In this document: positions 49,690 through 58,858 of the stretch, in pieces
Numbering within the stretch: position 1 is the stretch's first letter
Layout of the letters: each line of letters begins with the position of its first letter
From: Galbitalea sp036271875
GTDB taxonomy: Bacteria > Actinomycetota > Actinomycetes > Actinomycetales > Microbacteriaceae
DNA length: 64,000 bases
Reading direction: 5' to 3'
NCBI GenBank assembly: GCA_036271875.1
Contig: DATAZU010000023.1
Span: 62,001 to 126,000 of the forward strand
Program-made: the position numbers and the translations under genes
The notes under the pieces: generated by a model
Seen by the model: only the letters and a program-made list of their open reading frames with translations
Database searches by the model: none
What the model was told of the DNA's origin: nothing

Positions 49690-50778
49690 TCAGTCCTGCG
49701 GCAGGCTGACCGCTAGGCGCATCCAGTTCGCGAATGCCTCGAGCTCGCCCTCGACGGCGTCCGTCGTCGCGCGGTCGAACGGAATGTCCTCGTGGATGCG
49801 ATGGACGATCAGCTCGCCCGCCTCGCGGTCCGAGCGTGCATCGACCTTTCCGACCAGGCGATCCCCGTGCAGGATCGGAAGAGCAAAGGCACCCCAGCGC
49901 CGAGTCGCAGCGGGCTGGTACACCTCGAGTGCGTAGTCGAACTCGAACAGTTTTGCGACCCGCTGCGGGTCCGTCATCAGGCGATCGAAGGGCGAGAGGA
50001 TGGCGGTGCGTGGCTCGAAGTTGTCGTCTCGTTCCAGCTGGGCGGGATCCGCGAGCCATTTGCCCGGTACGCCCTCGACAGTGACCGGCACCCCGACGCG
50101 GAGGTTCTGGTGCACCTCGGGTGAAACGGCAATGCTGTCTCGCATGATCCCGCACGTGGCAAGAAGCTTCTCGCTTTGTATTCGGTGCGCATCCTCGAGC
50201 GAAACCTCCTCGGTAGGCGGGTAAACCCGCGCGGCAAGGTCCCAGACGCGCAGTCGTCCCTCGTGACCGATCACAGCCAGCTCGCCGGTCATGTGCAGGC
50301 ATTCGAGCATCTGGGTCACGTTGCGGTTGTTGTTCCAGCCGCTCGACGGCCACGGGTACAGCGCGAGGTCGGGCAGTTCGCTCGAGGTTAGTGGACCGTC
50401 GAGTTCGATGCGCTCCATGATGCCGCAGGCAAACGGCTCGTTTGCCTCGAACCACGGGCGCGCACTGGCGCGGTCGAGCCAGGTCCGCATCCCCGCCAGG
50501 TAAAGTCCGAGATCGTCCATGGAATGCAGCATCCAGGCGCGCTCGAAGAGTCGGCCCGCGGTGACCGCGTTCGAGACATCCCGAGGCCGAAAATCGTCGC
50601 CCAGCCGCGACCATCCGATCTGGTCAGCCGATGGGGCAACGATGCTCGTTAGCTCGATCCGGAGCGTTGCAAGCTCGGACACCATGGCTACGAGTTCGAC
50701 CGGGCGGTGCGCGTCGAGCAGAGCGGCCCGCACTGCCATGCGCCGCGCCTGCGCGCGACCCAGCTCGCGAACGGTCAC
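49690..50778 (-). CDS. Winged-helix DNA-binding domain protein, YcaQ/AlkX-like (DNA glycosylase family)
   Basis: A 362-aa protein of the HTH_42/YcaQ family, whose studied members unhook DNA interstrand crosslinks. Features: ELGRAQARRMAVRAALLD at the N-terminus, paired winged-helix regions, and the C-terminal block AILSPFDRLMTDPQRVAKLFEFDY followed by RWGAFALPILHGDRLVGKVDARSDR. The start is GTG 50778. It is followed upstream by a CitE-like gene (5-bp gap), an association without an evident pathway link. Function is inferred from family only. Confidence 0.88.
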   Translation of the reverse strand: MTVRELGRAQARRMAVRAALLDAHRPVELVAMVSELATLRIELTSIVAPSADQIGWSRLGDDFRPRDVSNAVTAGRLFERAWMLHSMDDLGLYLAGMRTWLDRASARPWFEANEPFACGIMERIELDGPLTSSELPDLALYPWPSSGWNNNRNVTQMLECLHMTGELAVIGHEGRLRVWDLAARVYPPTEEVSLEDAHRIQSEKLLATCGIMRDSIAVSPEVHQNLRVGVPVTVEGVPGKWLADPAQLERDDNFEPRTAILSPFDRLMTDPQRVAKLFEFDYALEVYQPAATRRWGAFALPILHGDRLVGKVDARSDREAGELIVHRIHEDIPFDRATTDAVEGELEAFANWMRLAVSLPQD

Positions 50779-50783
50779 GGCCG

Positions 50784-51629
50784 CTACTCGGGCTCGACCC
50801 CGAAGGCGGTTGCCAGACGGATGATCTTCTCGGCGCGACCGAGTCGCGGGAGGTCGCTGCCGTCCCGAATGACTCGTCCACGGGCATCAAACTCATCGAG
50901 AAAGTCGCGGGCCCATCGAACGTCCGAACGCGTCGGGCTGATGGTCTCGTTGATGACCGGGATCTGGCTGATGTCGAGGCAGAGTTTTCCGGTGAGGCCA
51001 AGGACGACCGCGTGCGCGGACTGTTCGCGCAGTACCGAGTGTGCGCTTCCGACGGTTGGCCCGTCGATCGGGCCCGGGAGCGAACCGATCCGGCTGGCAA
51101 CAACCAGGCGGGATCGCGGATACGCCATGGCCATGTCGTCGGCGCTCGTGCCGGTGTCGCGGCGGTAGTCTCCGCTGCCGAAGGCGAGCCGGAACGTTCC
51201 CCGGGCGCGCGCGATCGTTACGGCTTCTTCGATTCCCAGGGCGGATTCGACCAGAGCGAGGATGGGGGTCGATCCACCTAGTCGGTCGTAGGTCTCGGTG
51301 ACGTGTTCGCCGGCTTCGGTCTTGGCGAGCACAACGCCGGCCAGGCCCTCGAGCCCCTTGAGCGCGTCGATATCGTCGGACCAGAAGGAGGTCGATCGGT
51401 CGTTAATTCGCACCCAGGTCGGTGCGGAGGTCGCAAGCCACTTCGCAACATCCGCGCGCGCCTGCGGCTTGTGGCCAGGGTCGACCGCATCCTCGATGTC
51501 GATGATCATCTGATCGGCCTGAGATGCCCGCGACGAATCAAACAGTTCGGGACGGCTCCCGTTGACGAGCAGCCACGATCGGGCTATTTCGGCCCCACTC
51601 GGGACCGCTTCGCTCGTAGTTAGGGACAC
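50784..51629 (-). CDS. CitE family protein (HpcH/HpaI aldolase, citryl/malyl-CoA lyase-like)
   Basis: A 281-aa TIM-barrel lyase-like protein. SWLLVNGSRPELFDSS is the N-terminal substrate loop, IDIEDAVDP carries the metal Asp/Glu region, and LALVESALGIEEAV holds the conserved Glu; the Arg of the first loop is kept. GTG 51629 with GAGGAG 9-10 nt upstream gives the normal length, and the 38-residue open extension upstream is not homologous. It could cleave malyl-, citramalyl- or a related acyl-CoA. It is co-directional with the YcaQ-like gene. Confidence 0.88.
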   Translation of the reverse strand: MSLTTSEAVPSGAEIARSWLLVNGSRPELFDSSRASQADQMIIDIEDAVDPGHKPQARADVAKWLATSAPTWVRINDRSTSFWSDDIDALKGLEGLAGVVLAKTEAGEHVTETYDRLGGSTPILALVESALGIEEAVTIARARGTFRLAFGSGDYRRDTGTSADDMAMAYPRSRLVVASRIGSLPGPIDGPTVGSAHSVLREQSAHAVVLGLTGKLCLDISQIPVINETISPTRSDVRWARDFLDEFDARGRVIRDGSDLPRLGRAEKIIRLATAFGVEPE

Positions 51630-51678
51630 GACGTCGTACTCCTCTTTTATGTCGAAGGCAGGGTTCCACCCTACTTTC

Positions 51679-52395
51679 TCAAGAGGCGGGTTGTTCGTCG
51701 AGGCGGTGGCGGCCGTGGGTGAGCTGACCGTCCCGCAGCTCAAGGATGCGGTCGGCGCGGGACATGAGCGCCGCGTCGTGGCTCGTCAGGATCGCGGAGA
51801 CTCCCTGGCTGCGCACGACCTCGTCGAACAGTTCCATCATCGTTATCGCCGTCGCGCTGTCGAGCTGCCCGGTCGGCTCGTCCGCGAGCAGCACTCGCGG
51901 TCGGCGGGCAAGAGCGCGAGCGATACCGACACGTTGTTGCTGGCCGCCGGAGAGCTCGCCCGGTCGCTGCGCCGAGTTCCTTGACAGCCCAACAAGTTCG
52001 AGGAGTTCCGCGACCCGCGAGTCCCGGTCGGTCGGGGCAATGCCGGCGAGACGAAGCGGCACCTCGATGTTCTCGGCGGCCGACAATACGGGGATAAGCC
52101 CGAAGTCCTGGAAGACGAACCCGAAATCGTCTCGGCGGGTGTCGACGAGTCGTGCTTCGGGGGCCTTCGAAATGTCGAGGTCGCCAAGGAGCACCGAGCC
52201 GGATGTCGGCCGATCCAGCCCCCCGAGCAGGTTCAGCAGGGTGGTCTTCCCCGCGCCTGAGCGCCCGCGAACGACGATCATCTCGCCCTCGTGGAGCTCG
52301 AGATTGACATCGTTCAGCGCGGTGACGGCGCCGCCCGCCGACCCGAAGACGCGAGTAAGGGACTTTGCCTGGAGGATCGGTTCGCTACTCGTCAT
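51679..52395 (-). CDS. ABC transporter ATP-binding protein (LolD/MacB type)
   Basis: A 238-aa ABC ATPase. Walker A is GRSGAGKTT near residues 43-51, the Q-loop FVFQDFGLIP, signature LSGGQQQRVGIARAL, Walker B VLLADEPTGQLD and H-loop ILTSHDAAL. ATG 52395 is used because it overlaps the upstream ATPase gene by 11 bp; the longer frame is not homologous. It is last in the exporter operon and probably pairs with the other ATPase and the two FtsX-type permeases. Confidence 0.92.
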   Translation of the reverse strand: MTSSEPILQAKSLTRVFGSAGGAVTALNDVNLELHEGEMIVVRGRSGAGKTTLLNLLGGLDRPTSGSVLLGDLDISKAPEARLVDTRRDDFGFVFQDFGLIPVLSAAENIEVPLRLAGIAPTDRDSRVAELLELVGLSRNSAQRPGELSGGQQQRVGIARALARRPRVLLADEPTGQLDSATAITMMELFDEVVRSQGVSAILTSHDAALMSRADRILELRDGQLTHGRHRLDEQPAS

Positions 52396-53326
52396 CGGTC
52401 GTCCCCTGCTGATCGCCCGAGCGTTTGCGTGCGTTTCCCGGATAGACCCCAACGTGGTCGGACTCGAGCGCCAGCCGCACCCGATCGTGCAGCGCGAGGT
52501 CGGCAACGTAGTCGGCGGGAAGTTGTAGCCGCCCCAGCGAGTCGATCACGGTGAACGTCTCGGCCGCGACGTGTTGGTCGAACGACGCACTCGAGGAGGT
52601 ACGCAGCACCTCGGTAGACGTTCGGCCGTCCCGGATTTGCACCGTGCGGCCGACATGGTCGGACACCGCGGCATCGTGAGTGACGATGAGCGTCGTTATC
52701 CCCAGTTGGGAATTGACCGATCGCAGAGACTCGAGCACCTGCACGGACGTTGATTCGTCCAACTCGCCCGTCGGCTCATCGGCGAGCAGAACGCGCGGCG
52801 AGTTGGCCAGGGCAATCGCAATCGCCGTCCGCTGCTGTTCGCCGCCAGACATGTCGGCGGGACGCCGATGCGCCACGTGCGAGATCTCCAGAAGATCGAG
52901 CAGTTCGGCGACCCGATGCTGCCGCGCGCTGACACTGGTTCCAGCCAGCAGCATGGGTACAGCAATGTTCTCGCTGGTGTCGAGGTATGGCAGGAGGTTG
53001 CGGCCGGTCTGCTGCCAGACAAAACCGACGCCGAACCGGTGGTAGTCGGTCTTTTCCTTCCGGGACAGCGAGCCGAGTCGACGCCCCGCCACCACGGCCG
53101 AACCCGCGGTCGGGTTATCCAGTCCAGACAGGATGCCGAGCAGCGTCGATTTGCCGGAGCCGGACGCCCCAACAATCGCGACGAGCTCGCCACTCTCTAC
53201 CCGAAGATTAAGGCCCTGCAGCGCCTGAACCTCGACTCCCTCTGACGAGAAGATTCGAACGAGGTCGGTGCAGATGATCGTCGAGTCGAGCTCCACCTTC
53301 CGCGTCTCGTGCTGTTGCATCGTCAT
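52385..53326 (-). CDS. ABC transporter ATP-binding protein with C-terminal AbrB-like extension
   Basis: A 313-aa ABC ATPase. Walker A is GASGSGKST (53-61), signature MSGGEQQRTAIAIAL, Walker B VLLADEPTGELD and H-loop LIVTHDAAV. After the ATPase domain (about 15-245) comes a 60-residue tail with FTVIDSLGRLQLPADYV (258-274) and a following strand pair, which looks like an AbrB/SpoVT swapped-hairpin domain. The gene starts 3 bp after the downstream-strand permease gene and overlaps the next ATPase. The role of the tail is unknown. Confidence 0.9.
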   Translation of the reverse strand: MTMQQHETRKVELDSTIICTDLVRIFSSEGVEVQALQGLNLRVESGELVAIVGASGSGKSTLLGILSGLDNPTAGSAVVAGRRLGSLSRKEKTDYHRFGVGFVWQQTGRNLLPYLDTSENIAVPMLLAGTSVSARQHRVAELLDLLEISHVAHRRPADMSGGEQQRTAIAIALANSPRVLLADEPTGELDESTSVQVLESLRSVNSQLGITTLIVTHDAAVSDHVGRTVQIRDGRTSTEVLRTSSSASFDQHVAAETFTVIDSLGRLQLPADYVADLALHDRVRLALESDHVGVYPGNARKRSGDQQGTTDDE

Positions 53327-53329
53327 TCT

Positions 53330-56038
53330 TTATACTCCCGGTTCCCGAAGTATCCCAGACAGCCTCGATCGCGCGGAGAGCACGGAAGTGGCCAGAACCG
53401 CCGCGACGGCGCTCGCCGCGAACGCGAGGACGGCGATCCCGATGAACACCGCATCGAGGATGAGCGCGGGCGGTTGGTCCGCGCCGATGAAGGTGGAGAG
53501 GTCGACGACGGAAAGGAACAGCACCGGGAGCGCGATCCCAACCAGGATCCCCGCCACGATTCCGAGCGCCGTCATCGGCCCGATTTCCCAAGCGACCAAG
53601 GCGGTCGCCTGCCTGCGTGAGAATCCGAGTGCGCGAAGCCGTCCAAGAACCTGGCCGCGCTCCCGGTTGCTCATGATGAGCGCGAGCATCAGCGCGAGGA
53701 CGCACAGCACGAGAGAAAGGATGATCGCGACAGCGCTCAACGACTCGAGGCCGCCGACCAGGGGTGCTGCGCTGAGCGACTGCACCTGGCTGTCCGCGAC
53801 ACGCACGGTTTCGGCCGTGCCGGTTATCCCGACAATCTGACGCTGAAGTACGACCTGGTTCGTCCCCGGCGCGACTCGGATGAGCACGGAGGTGACTTCG
53901 TGCACGAGCCCGATGTCTTTGGGCACAGCGGAGGTAGCCAGAAGCAGCCACGGGTATCCACCGATGAATTTGGGTGGCGAAACGGAGATGTCGTCGATCG
54001 CGATCGCGGGAGACTTCGAGGCCTCGAATCGCCCGACGGACCGGGGCAGGGTCCCCAGCCCGCCGCCGATCGCGACCGTCCTCCCATCCCTCGTCGTACC
54101 GAGCTCCTGGAATAGTTGGCGATTCGTCGGCAGCACGGATTCGACCGCCGCAAGGTCACGCGGATTCACTGTGTACACGGCGACGTTCTGGCTGTCGCCA
54201 ACGAGATTGGCGCCCCCAGCCGAGGTGATCGCCGCAAGGTCCGCGACCCCCTGGAGCCTCCGCAATCTGTCGACGGTGGTAGTGGAGAGCGGAGTCCCGG
54301 TGATGCTGATGTCGGCCCCGGCCAGATTGACCGCGGCATCCCGGATTCCGGTTTGCTCGGTGTCCAGAATGGATGCCGCGAAGATCGAGACGCTCAGTCC
54401 GGTGAGTACCGCGAAAACGGGAAGGAATCGCGCGCCGGCGCGCGCCGAGTTCGCCCGGCCGACCAGTCCGATGACTCCGCGACCCCGGTGGATAAGTGTT
54501 CGGAGGCGGCGAAGGGCGATGGGTACGACGCGCAGTACTAGTGCGCAGGCCGCGGCGGCGATCAGGAGCGGGGTGACCGCGAGCAGGGGATCGGTGCCCA
54601 GTCCGATCGTGGATCCGCCAAGGCCGCGCTGCACCAGCACCACGATCGCGAGGGCAGCGAGCAGCACGAGGATCGCGTCGATCACCCAGCGCCAGCGGTT
54701 CGGGCGTGCGACACCACCGCGCGCGAGCACGACGGGCGGGGTGCCGGCGGCCACGCCAGCGAAAACCGGCGGAAGCACAGCGACCGCGAGGGCGACGAGG
54801 ACGGGTGCCAAACCAACCGCGCCCCCCGTGATCAGCACAGCCAGGATGGCACCGAGCGCGGCTCCCGGTAGGGTGGCCGCAGCGATCACCGCGCCCGTCT
54901 CGAGTTGGAACTGCATTTGTGCCGCTCCCCGGGCTCGCAGCAGTTCAATCGTTCGTCGTCGACGCTCGACGAGCGAGAGTATTGCCAGCAGGAGCAGCGC
55001 CGCTCCCGTTCCGATCGGCCCGGATTCGACGATCGAGAGCACGGCGTTTCCGGCTCCGGCCCGGCTCAGATAGTCGTCGATGACCTCGCCGAGGTTGGTG
55101 CTGAATCGCAGCACGATGCCCGCGTCACTCGCACCCACCGTGCGTGGCTTGGCGACGAAACGGTGCAGCCCGCTGCTCAGGGAGCCGATCTGGCTTTCCG
55201 TTAGTCCCGCGCTGTTGATTGGATACCAAACCCGAAGTGTGCCGCCCGCCAGCTCGTAGCTGACGCTCGGCCAACTGGCGGCATCCATCCACACCGTGCC
55301 GAAATACTGCGGTCCGTCGCCATCCGGAGACGTTTCGACACTTGCGCGTTCCCGGGATCCATCCAGCTGCCAGTAGTCGGCGGTCGGGTCACGGGGTCGT
55401 ATCGTGCCGACCAGGATCACCGGCTGGGTGGTTTGGCTGCCCTGTTCGGACAGTTGCTGCACCTGGCCGACCTTCCATCCGACCGTCTTCGCGGCAGAGA
55501 CGGTCATGACCAGCGGGATCGGTTCCTGCGAGCCGGACGTCGGCACAGCAGCGGGCCACTTGCCCGCGACAAGTACCGCGTCGGTTCGCAGCTCGGGATT
55601 GGCTTCGACCGAGTACGAGTACCCCGCGCCGCGGATCTGCTTCGGCGGCCCGCTCGCCTGGATCCCGCGCCCGGCGAGTCCCTGGTAGCTCTCGACATAC
55701 CGCCCGGGTCCCGCAATGGACCTCAGCGCCGCGGGCATCTCACCGTGGACGCGACCGAGCGCGGCCGGCGCGGCCTTGACGGTCTTCTCCACTGCCGCTG
55801 GGTCGCCCTCGTTCTCGTAGTTGAAGAACGGGACGGAGCTCTGCAGGTCGCGGATGGTAGGTCCGGCAGTGCTGAGGCGATAGTTCAGGTCCTGTTGCAG
55901 CACATTGCCCGTCGCGCGTGGCCCGGCGACCGCCGTTAGCGAGACCAGGGCGGCGATCACGGCGATGATCGCCAGGCCGCCCGGTGACGACGCTATTCCC
56001 CGTCGCACCAGGCCGAGTGCGCTTAGTTGGCTGCTCAC
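53330..56038 (-). CDS. FtsX-like ABC transporter permease, second subunit
   Basis: A 902-aa membrane protein with one N-terminal helix, a large extracytoplasmic domain (about 40-330), a central set of helices (about 335-510) and a C-terminal FtsX set (LSAVAIILSLVLCVLALML, then RGQVLGRLRALGFSRRQATALVAWEIG). The last segment is the FtsX coupling motif. Two FtsX units with an extracellular domain match MacB-like or lipoprotein-release exporters. The ATG overlaps the upstream permease stop as ATGA. Confidence 0.88.
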   Translation of the reverse strand: MSSQLSALGLVRRGIASSPGGLAIIAVIAALVSLTAVAGPRATGNVLQQDLNYRLSTAGPTIRDLQSSVPFFNYENEGDPAAVEKTVKAAPAALGRVHGEMPAALRSIAGPGRYVESYQGLAGRGIQASGPPKQIRGAGYSYSVEANPELRTDAVLVAGKWPAAVPTSGSQEPIPLVMTVSAAKTVGWKVGQVQQLSEQGSQTTQPVILVGTIRPRDPTADYWQLDGSRERASVETSPDGDGPQYFGTVWMDAASWPSVSYELAGGTLRVWYPINSAGLTESQIGSLSSGLHRFVAKPRTVGASDAGIVLRFSTNLGEVIDDYLSRAGAGNAVLSIVESGPIGTGAALLLLAILSLVERRRRTIELLRARGAAQMQFQLETGAVIAAATLPGAALGAILAVLITGGAVGLAPVLVALAVAVLPPVFAGVAAGTPPVVLARGGVARPNRWRWVIDAILVLLAALAIVVLVQRGLGGSTIGLGTDPLLAVTPLLIAAAACALVLRVVPIALRRLRTLIHRGRGVIGLVGRANSARAGARFLPVFAVLTGLSVSIFAASILDTEQTGIRDAAVNLAGADISITGTPLSTTTVDRLRRLQGVADLAAITSAGGANLVGDSQNVAVYTVNPRDLAAVESVLPTNRQLFQELGTTRDGRTVAIGGGLGTLPRSVGRFEASKSPAIAIDDISVSPPKFIGGYPWLLLATSAVPKDIGLVHEVTSVLIRVAPGTNQVVLQRQIVGITGTAETVRVADSQVQSLSAAPLVGGLESLSAVAIILSLVLCVLALMLALIMSNRERGQVLGRLRALGFSRRQATALVAWEIGPMTALGIVAGILVGIALPVLFLSVVDLSTFIGADQPPALILDAVFIGIAVLAFAASAVAAVLATSVLSARSRLSGILREPGV

Positions 56039-58779
56039 GATCGGCCCCCCGCCTGCCTGTGGATGCGCAGTCCGTAGATAATCGTGCAGCTTAGGAGCGC
56101 GACGGTGAGAACACCGAGGATGACACAGAGCGGAAACGGATCAAACCGGAGCTCAAGCGGAAGCGCGGGCGGCGCCGTCGGCGTCGACAGTCGCGCCATC
56201 GTTCCGGTGACGAGGAGCGATACCCCGGTTCCGACGATGGCGCCGGTGACCAGGGCGACGATGGCGAGGATGCCGAACTCGCGCTGCCGAAGCCCCGCCT
56301 GTGTGCCTGCCCTCAAGCCGAGCGCGCGAAGAGAGAACGTCTCGGTGCGACGTCGTCGAACGAGAGCAACCGCAGCAGCGATCAGCGCAATGATCGCGAA
56401 GGCGCTCGTGCCGGCCGCCCCGATCCAGAGCGCGGTCGTTGCGGAACCGATGATCGCGGTATTGCCTGCGGAAGCTGCCGTGGTGGTGCTGCTCGATGGC
56501 ACGCTCACCCGGACGCGAGCGGCCGTTCGCTCGGGGGAGGCCGACGACATCCACACCTCGTTTGCGGTCGGAATCTGTTCCGACGTCGCGAGCCAGCCGC
56601 GATCGAGAGCGGGCAGACCGGCGATCAGCGAACTACCTGTCGAGACGCCCGGCACGCCCGGCACGATCCCGGCAACGACACCGTCAAAGGATGCCCACTG
56701 GCCGTCGACCGTAAGCCTGCTGCCAACGACCAGTCCCGTCGCCCGGGCAAATGCGCGACTGAGCACGACGGGCACCGTACTACTTCCTGCTGGCATTATT
56801 CGCACCGTCACGTTGCCGATTGAATCGCCGGTGATGGCGCTGCGGTCAAAGCCGATTGTGCCCGAAATGCCCCTCGTGCTTGTGCCGTCGTCGAAGACAG
56901 CGTTGCGAGGGCTCCAGGCAGGAGAAACCGGGATCGCAACGCTGTGCGCGTCGCCGGAAACTGTCGAACCGACCGCGGAGATTCGGTAGGAGAACTTCGA
57001 CACGGTGCCGGACGCTGAGATGCCCGCATCCACGGCCTCGATCACCCATGGGCCACCCGTTGCGGGCAACGGTCCACTGAGTGCGGTGCCGCTCTGGCCC
57101 GTCGCGCCAAGCGGAACAGGGTGCAGCGCGAGCGGGAACAGCTCACCGTGCTCGTCGCCGAGCCACAGGATCGTACTCACTGTGGTGTCGTCGCCCGTCG
57201 TGCGCCCCGTCGCCGAGACCGTGACGCTGACCGAGGACGAATCCTTCGGCAACGCGAGCCCGACGGGCGACGACGAACCGAGCCGGCTCGCGACCTGTTG
57301 CGGATTGCTGACGGTCGACTCCGGCGAAATGACCTGCGAAAGCGCCGCGGGGGTCACCGCAACAACGGTGACGGGCACATCGCCGAACGTGTCCGACTGG
57401 CGAGCCGCGAGCGCGGCGGTTTGCACCCCGCGCACCGCGGCGAACCGGGAGAGCGGTACGAGGTCGGAAGCGTCGCTGAGCAGCGGGGCGCGGCTGACGC
57501 TCGCGCGGAGGTCGCCGCCGGTGGTGAGCTGTCCGGCATCCGCCCCGAAGCGTGCCCAGGTTCCCACATAAGACCCGGTGACTGCGACGATCGCGAGGGA
57601 AATGGCAAGGAGGGCAGCCGGGCCGACCACGATGGCGATGTGCCGATTGACTGAGCGGATGGGGAACAGTGCCGTCGACCTGCGCGAACGGAGGCCACGC
57701 TCGATCCCGGCGAGAACCCGGCCGATGCTCAGCAGGCAGAGTAGCGTGCCGGCGCACAGCAGCGCTCCCGGCGCGAGGACCGCGCTCGGATCGGCCGCAA
57801 ACGTTGCTCCGTCGGAGCCCGCCTGTTCGAAGCGCCACAGCGCGATGACGGTGATGGCGACACCGAAGCCGGTGATCGTCAGCGGTGCGGCAGCACGGCG
57901 TCGACCGGACTCCGAGCGCGGTACTCCCGATGCCGCGCGCGCGGCCAGACTGGAGACGAGCACGTTGATGCCGAACGAGACGACGAGCACAGCGAGAGCG
58001 GGCACGATCACCCCGACAACTCCGACGGGCGGGCCGACGAGCGCAAGCAGCACAGCCTGCGCAGCGAGACATCCGAGCACCGTGCCCACCAGGCACACCA
58101 CAGCAGACTCCCGGGCATCCAGGGCCGTGATCGCACTCCCTGACCCGCCGCGGGAGCGCAGGAAACGCGTCTCGTTCCGCCGATAGTCGGTCAACAGGCT
58201 TCGAGCCAGAAGCAGGGCAACTATTCCGGCGAGGCTCAACACGGTGATCGGAATCGGTTCGATCGCATTCAGCGCACCTACCGAGCGCACCATAGTGAGG
58301 ATGGTGGCCGCGCCGTGCCCGGATAGTTCGGCTCCGGACGAGCGTGCCGCGCGAGACTTGGTCACCGCGGCATCGAGTGTCGAGTAGCCCACCAGCAGCC
58401 GCGGCAGGTCCGCGGCCGTCGTGAGCCCCACGTCCGGCGTGATCGTCCAGCGGGCATAGGCCTCGCTGCCGGCGGAAACCGACCGCGTCACGGTGACCGG
58501 CGCTCCATCGAAGGTCTTCGCGATCGCCGCTCGCACCCCGGCATCCTGCGCTGTTCCGTCTCCCGAGAGGGGCGCGCGCAACACCTCGGACGAGTCGCTC
58601 GTCGCCAGCGCTGAGCGAATGCCCGCGAGCGACGAGTTCGCGACATAGCCAACGGTGGCCGACAGGCAAAACGCCAGCACAAAGACGGTCGCCCCGATCG
58701 CTACGAGAAGGGATCGAGCTCCGCCTGTCCGCCTGGCCCAGACGCGGCGACCCGCCAATGGGGATGGATCGTGTGCCAA
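56035..58779 (-). CDS. FtsX-like ABC transporter permease, first subunit
   Basis: A 914-aa permease with the same plan as its partner: an N-terminal helix (SLLVAIGATVFVLAFCLSA), an extracytoplasmic domain, a central helical block, a second outer domain and C-terminal helices with FSLRALGLRAGTQAGLRQREFGILAIVALV as the FtsX coupling region. TTG 58779 is the best start (AGGCGGA upstream). It is first in the four-gene operon permease, permease, ATPase, ATPase. Substrates of such exporters include lipids, peptides and cell-wall components; nothing local fixes this one. Confidence 0.87.
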   Translation of the reverse strand: MAHDPSPLAGRRVWARRTGGARSLLVAIGATVFVLAFCLSATVGYVANSSLAGIRSALATSDSSEVLRAPLSGDGTAQDAGVRAAIAKTFDGAPVTVTRSVSAGSEAYARWTITPDVGLTTAADLPRLLVGYSTLDAAVTKSRAARSSGAELSGHGAATILTMVRSVGALNAIEPIPITVLSLAGIVALLLARSLLTDYRRNETRFLRSRGGSGSAITALDARESAVVCLVGTVLGCLAAQAVLLALVGPPVGVVGVIVPALAVLVVSFGINVLVSSLAARAASGVPRSESGRRRAAAPLTITGFGVAITVIALWRFEQAGSDGATFAADPSAVLAPGALLCAGTLLCLLSIGRVLAGIERGLRSRRSTALFPIRSVNRHIAIVVGPAALLAISLAIVAVTGSYVGTWARFGADAGQLTTGGDLRASVSRAPLLSDASDLVPLSRFAAVRGVQTAALAARQSDTFGDVPVTVVAVTPAALSQVISPESTVSNPQQVASRLGSSSPVGLALPKDSSSVSVTVSATGRTTGDDTTVSTILWLGDEHGELFPLALHPVPLGATGQSGTALSGPLPATGGPWVIEAVDAGISASGTVSKFSYRISAVGSTVSGDAHSVAIPVSPAWSPRNAVFDDGTSTRGISGTIGFDRSAITGDSIGNVTVRIMPAGSSTVPVVLSRAFARATGLVVGSRLTVDGQWASFDGVVAGIVPGVPGVSTGSSLIAGLPALDRGWLATSEQIPTANEVWMSSASPERTAARVRVSVPSSSTTTAASAGNTAIIGSATTALWIGAAGTSAFAIIALIAAAVALVRRRRTETFSLRALGLRAGTQAGLRQREFGILAIVALVTGAIVGTGVSLLVTGTMARLSTPTAPPALPLELRFDPFPLCVILGVLTVALLSCTIIYGLRIHRQAGGRS

Positions 58780-58858
58780 GCGGGTCCGCCTACTCGTGAG
58801 TGAGGGTGTCTCACCACCATACTGACGACCGTCGAATCATCCAGCCACGGCGGGCCTG

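Noticed and set aside
48506..50614. 702-codon minus-strand frame across the hydroxyacid dehydrogenase and YcaQ-like genes
   Set aside because: It spans two convergent genes with clear families in other frames and shows no domain structure.
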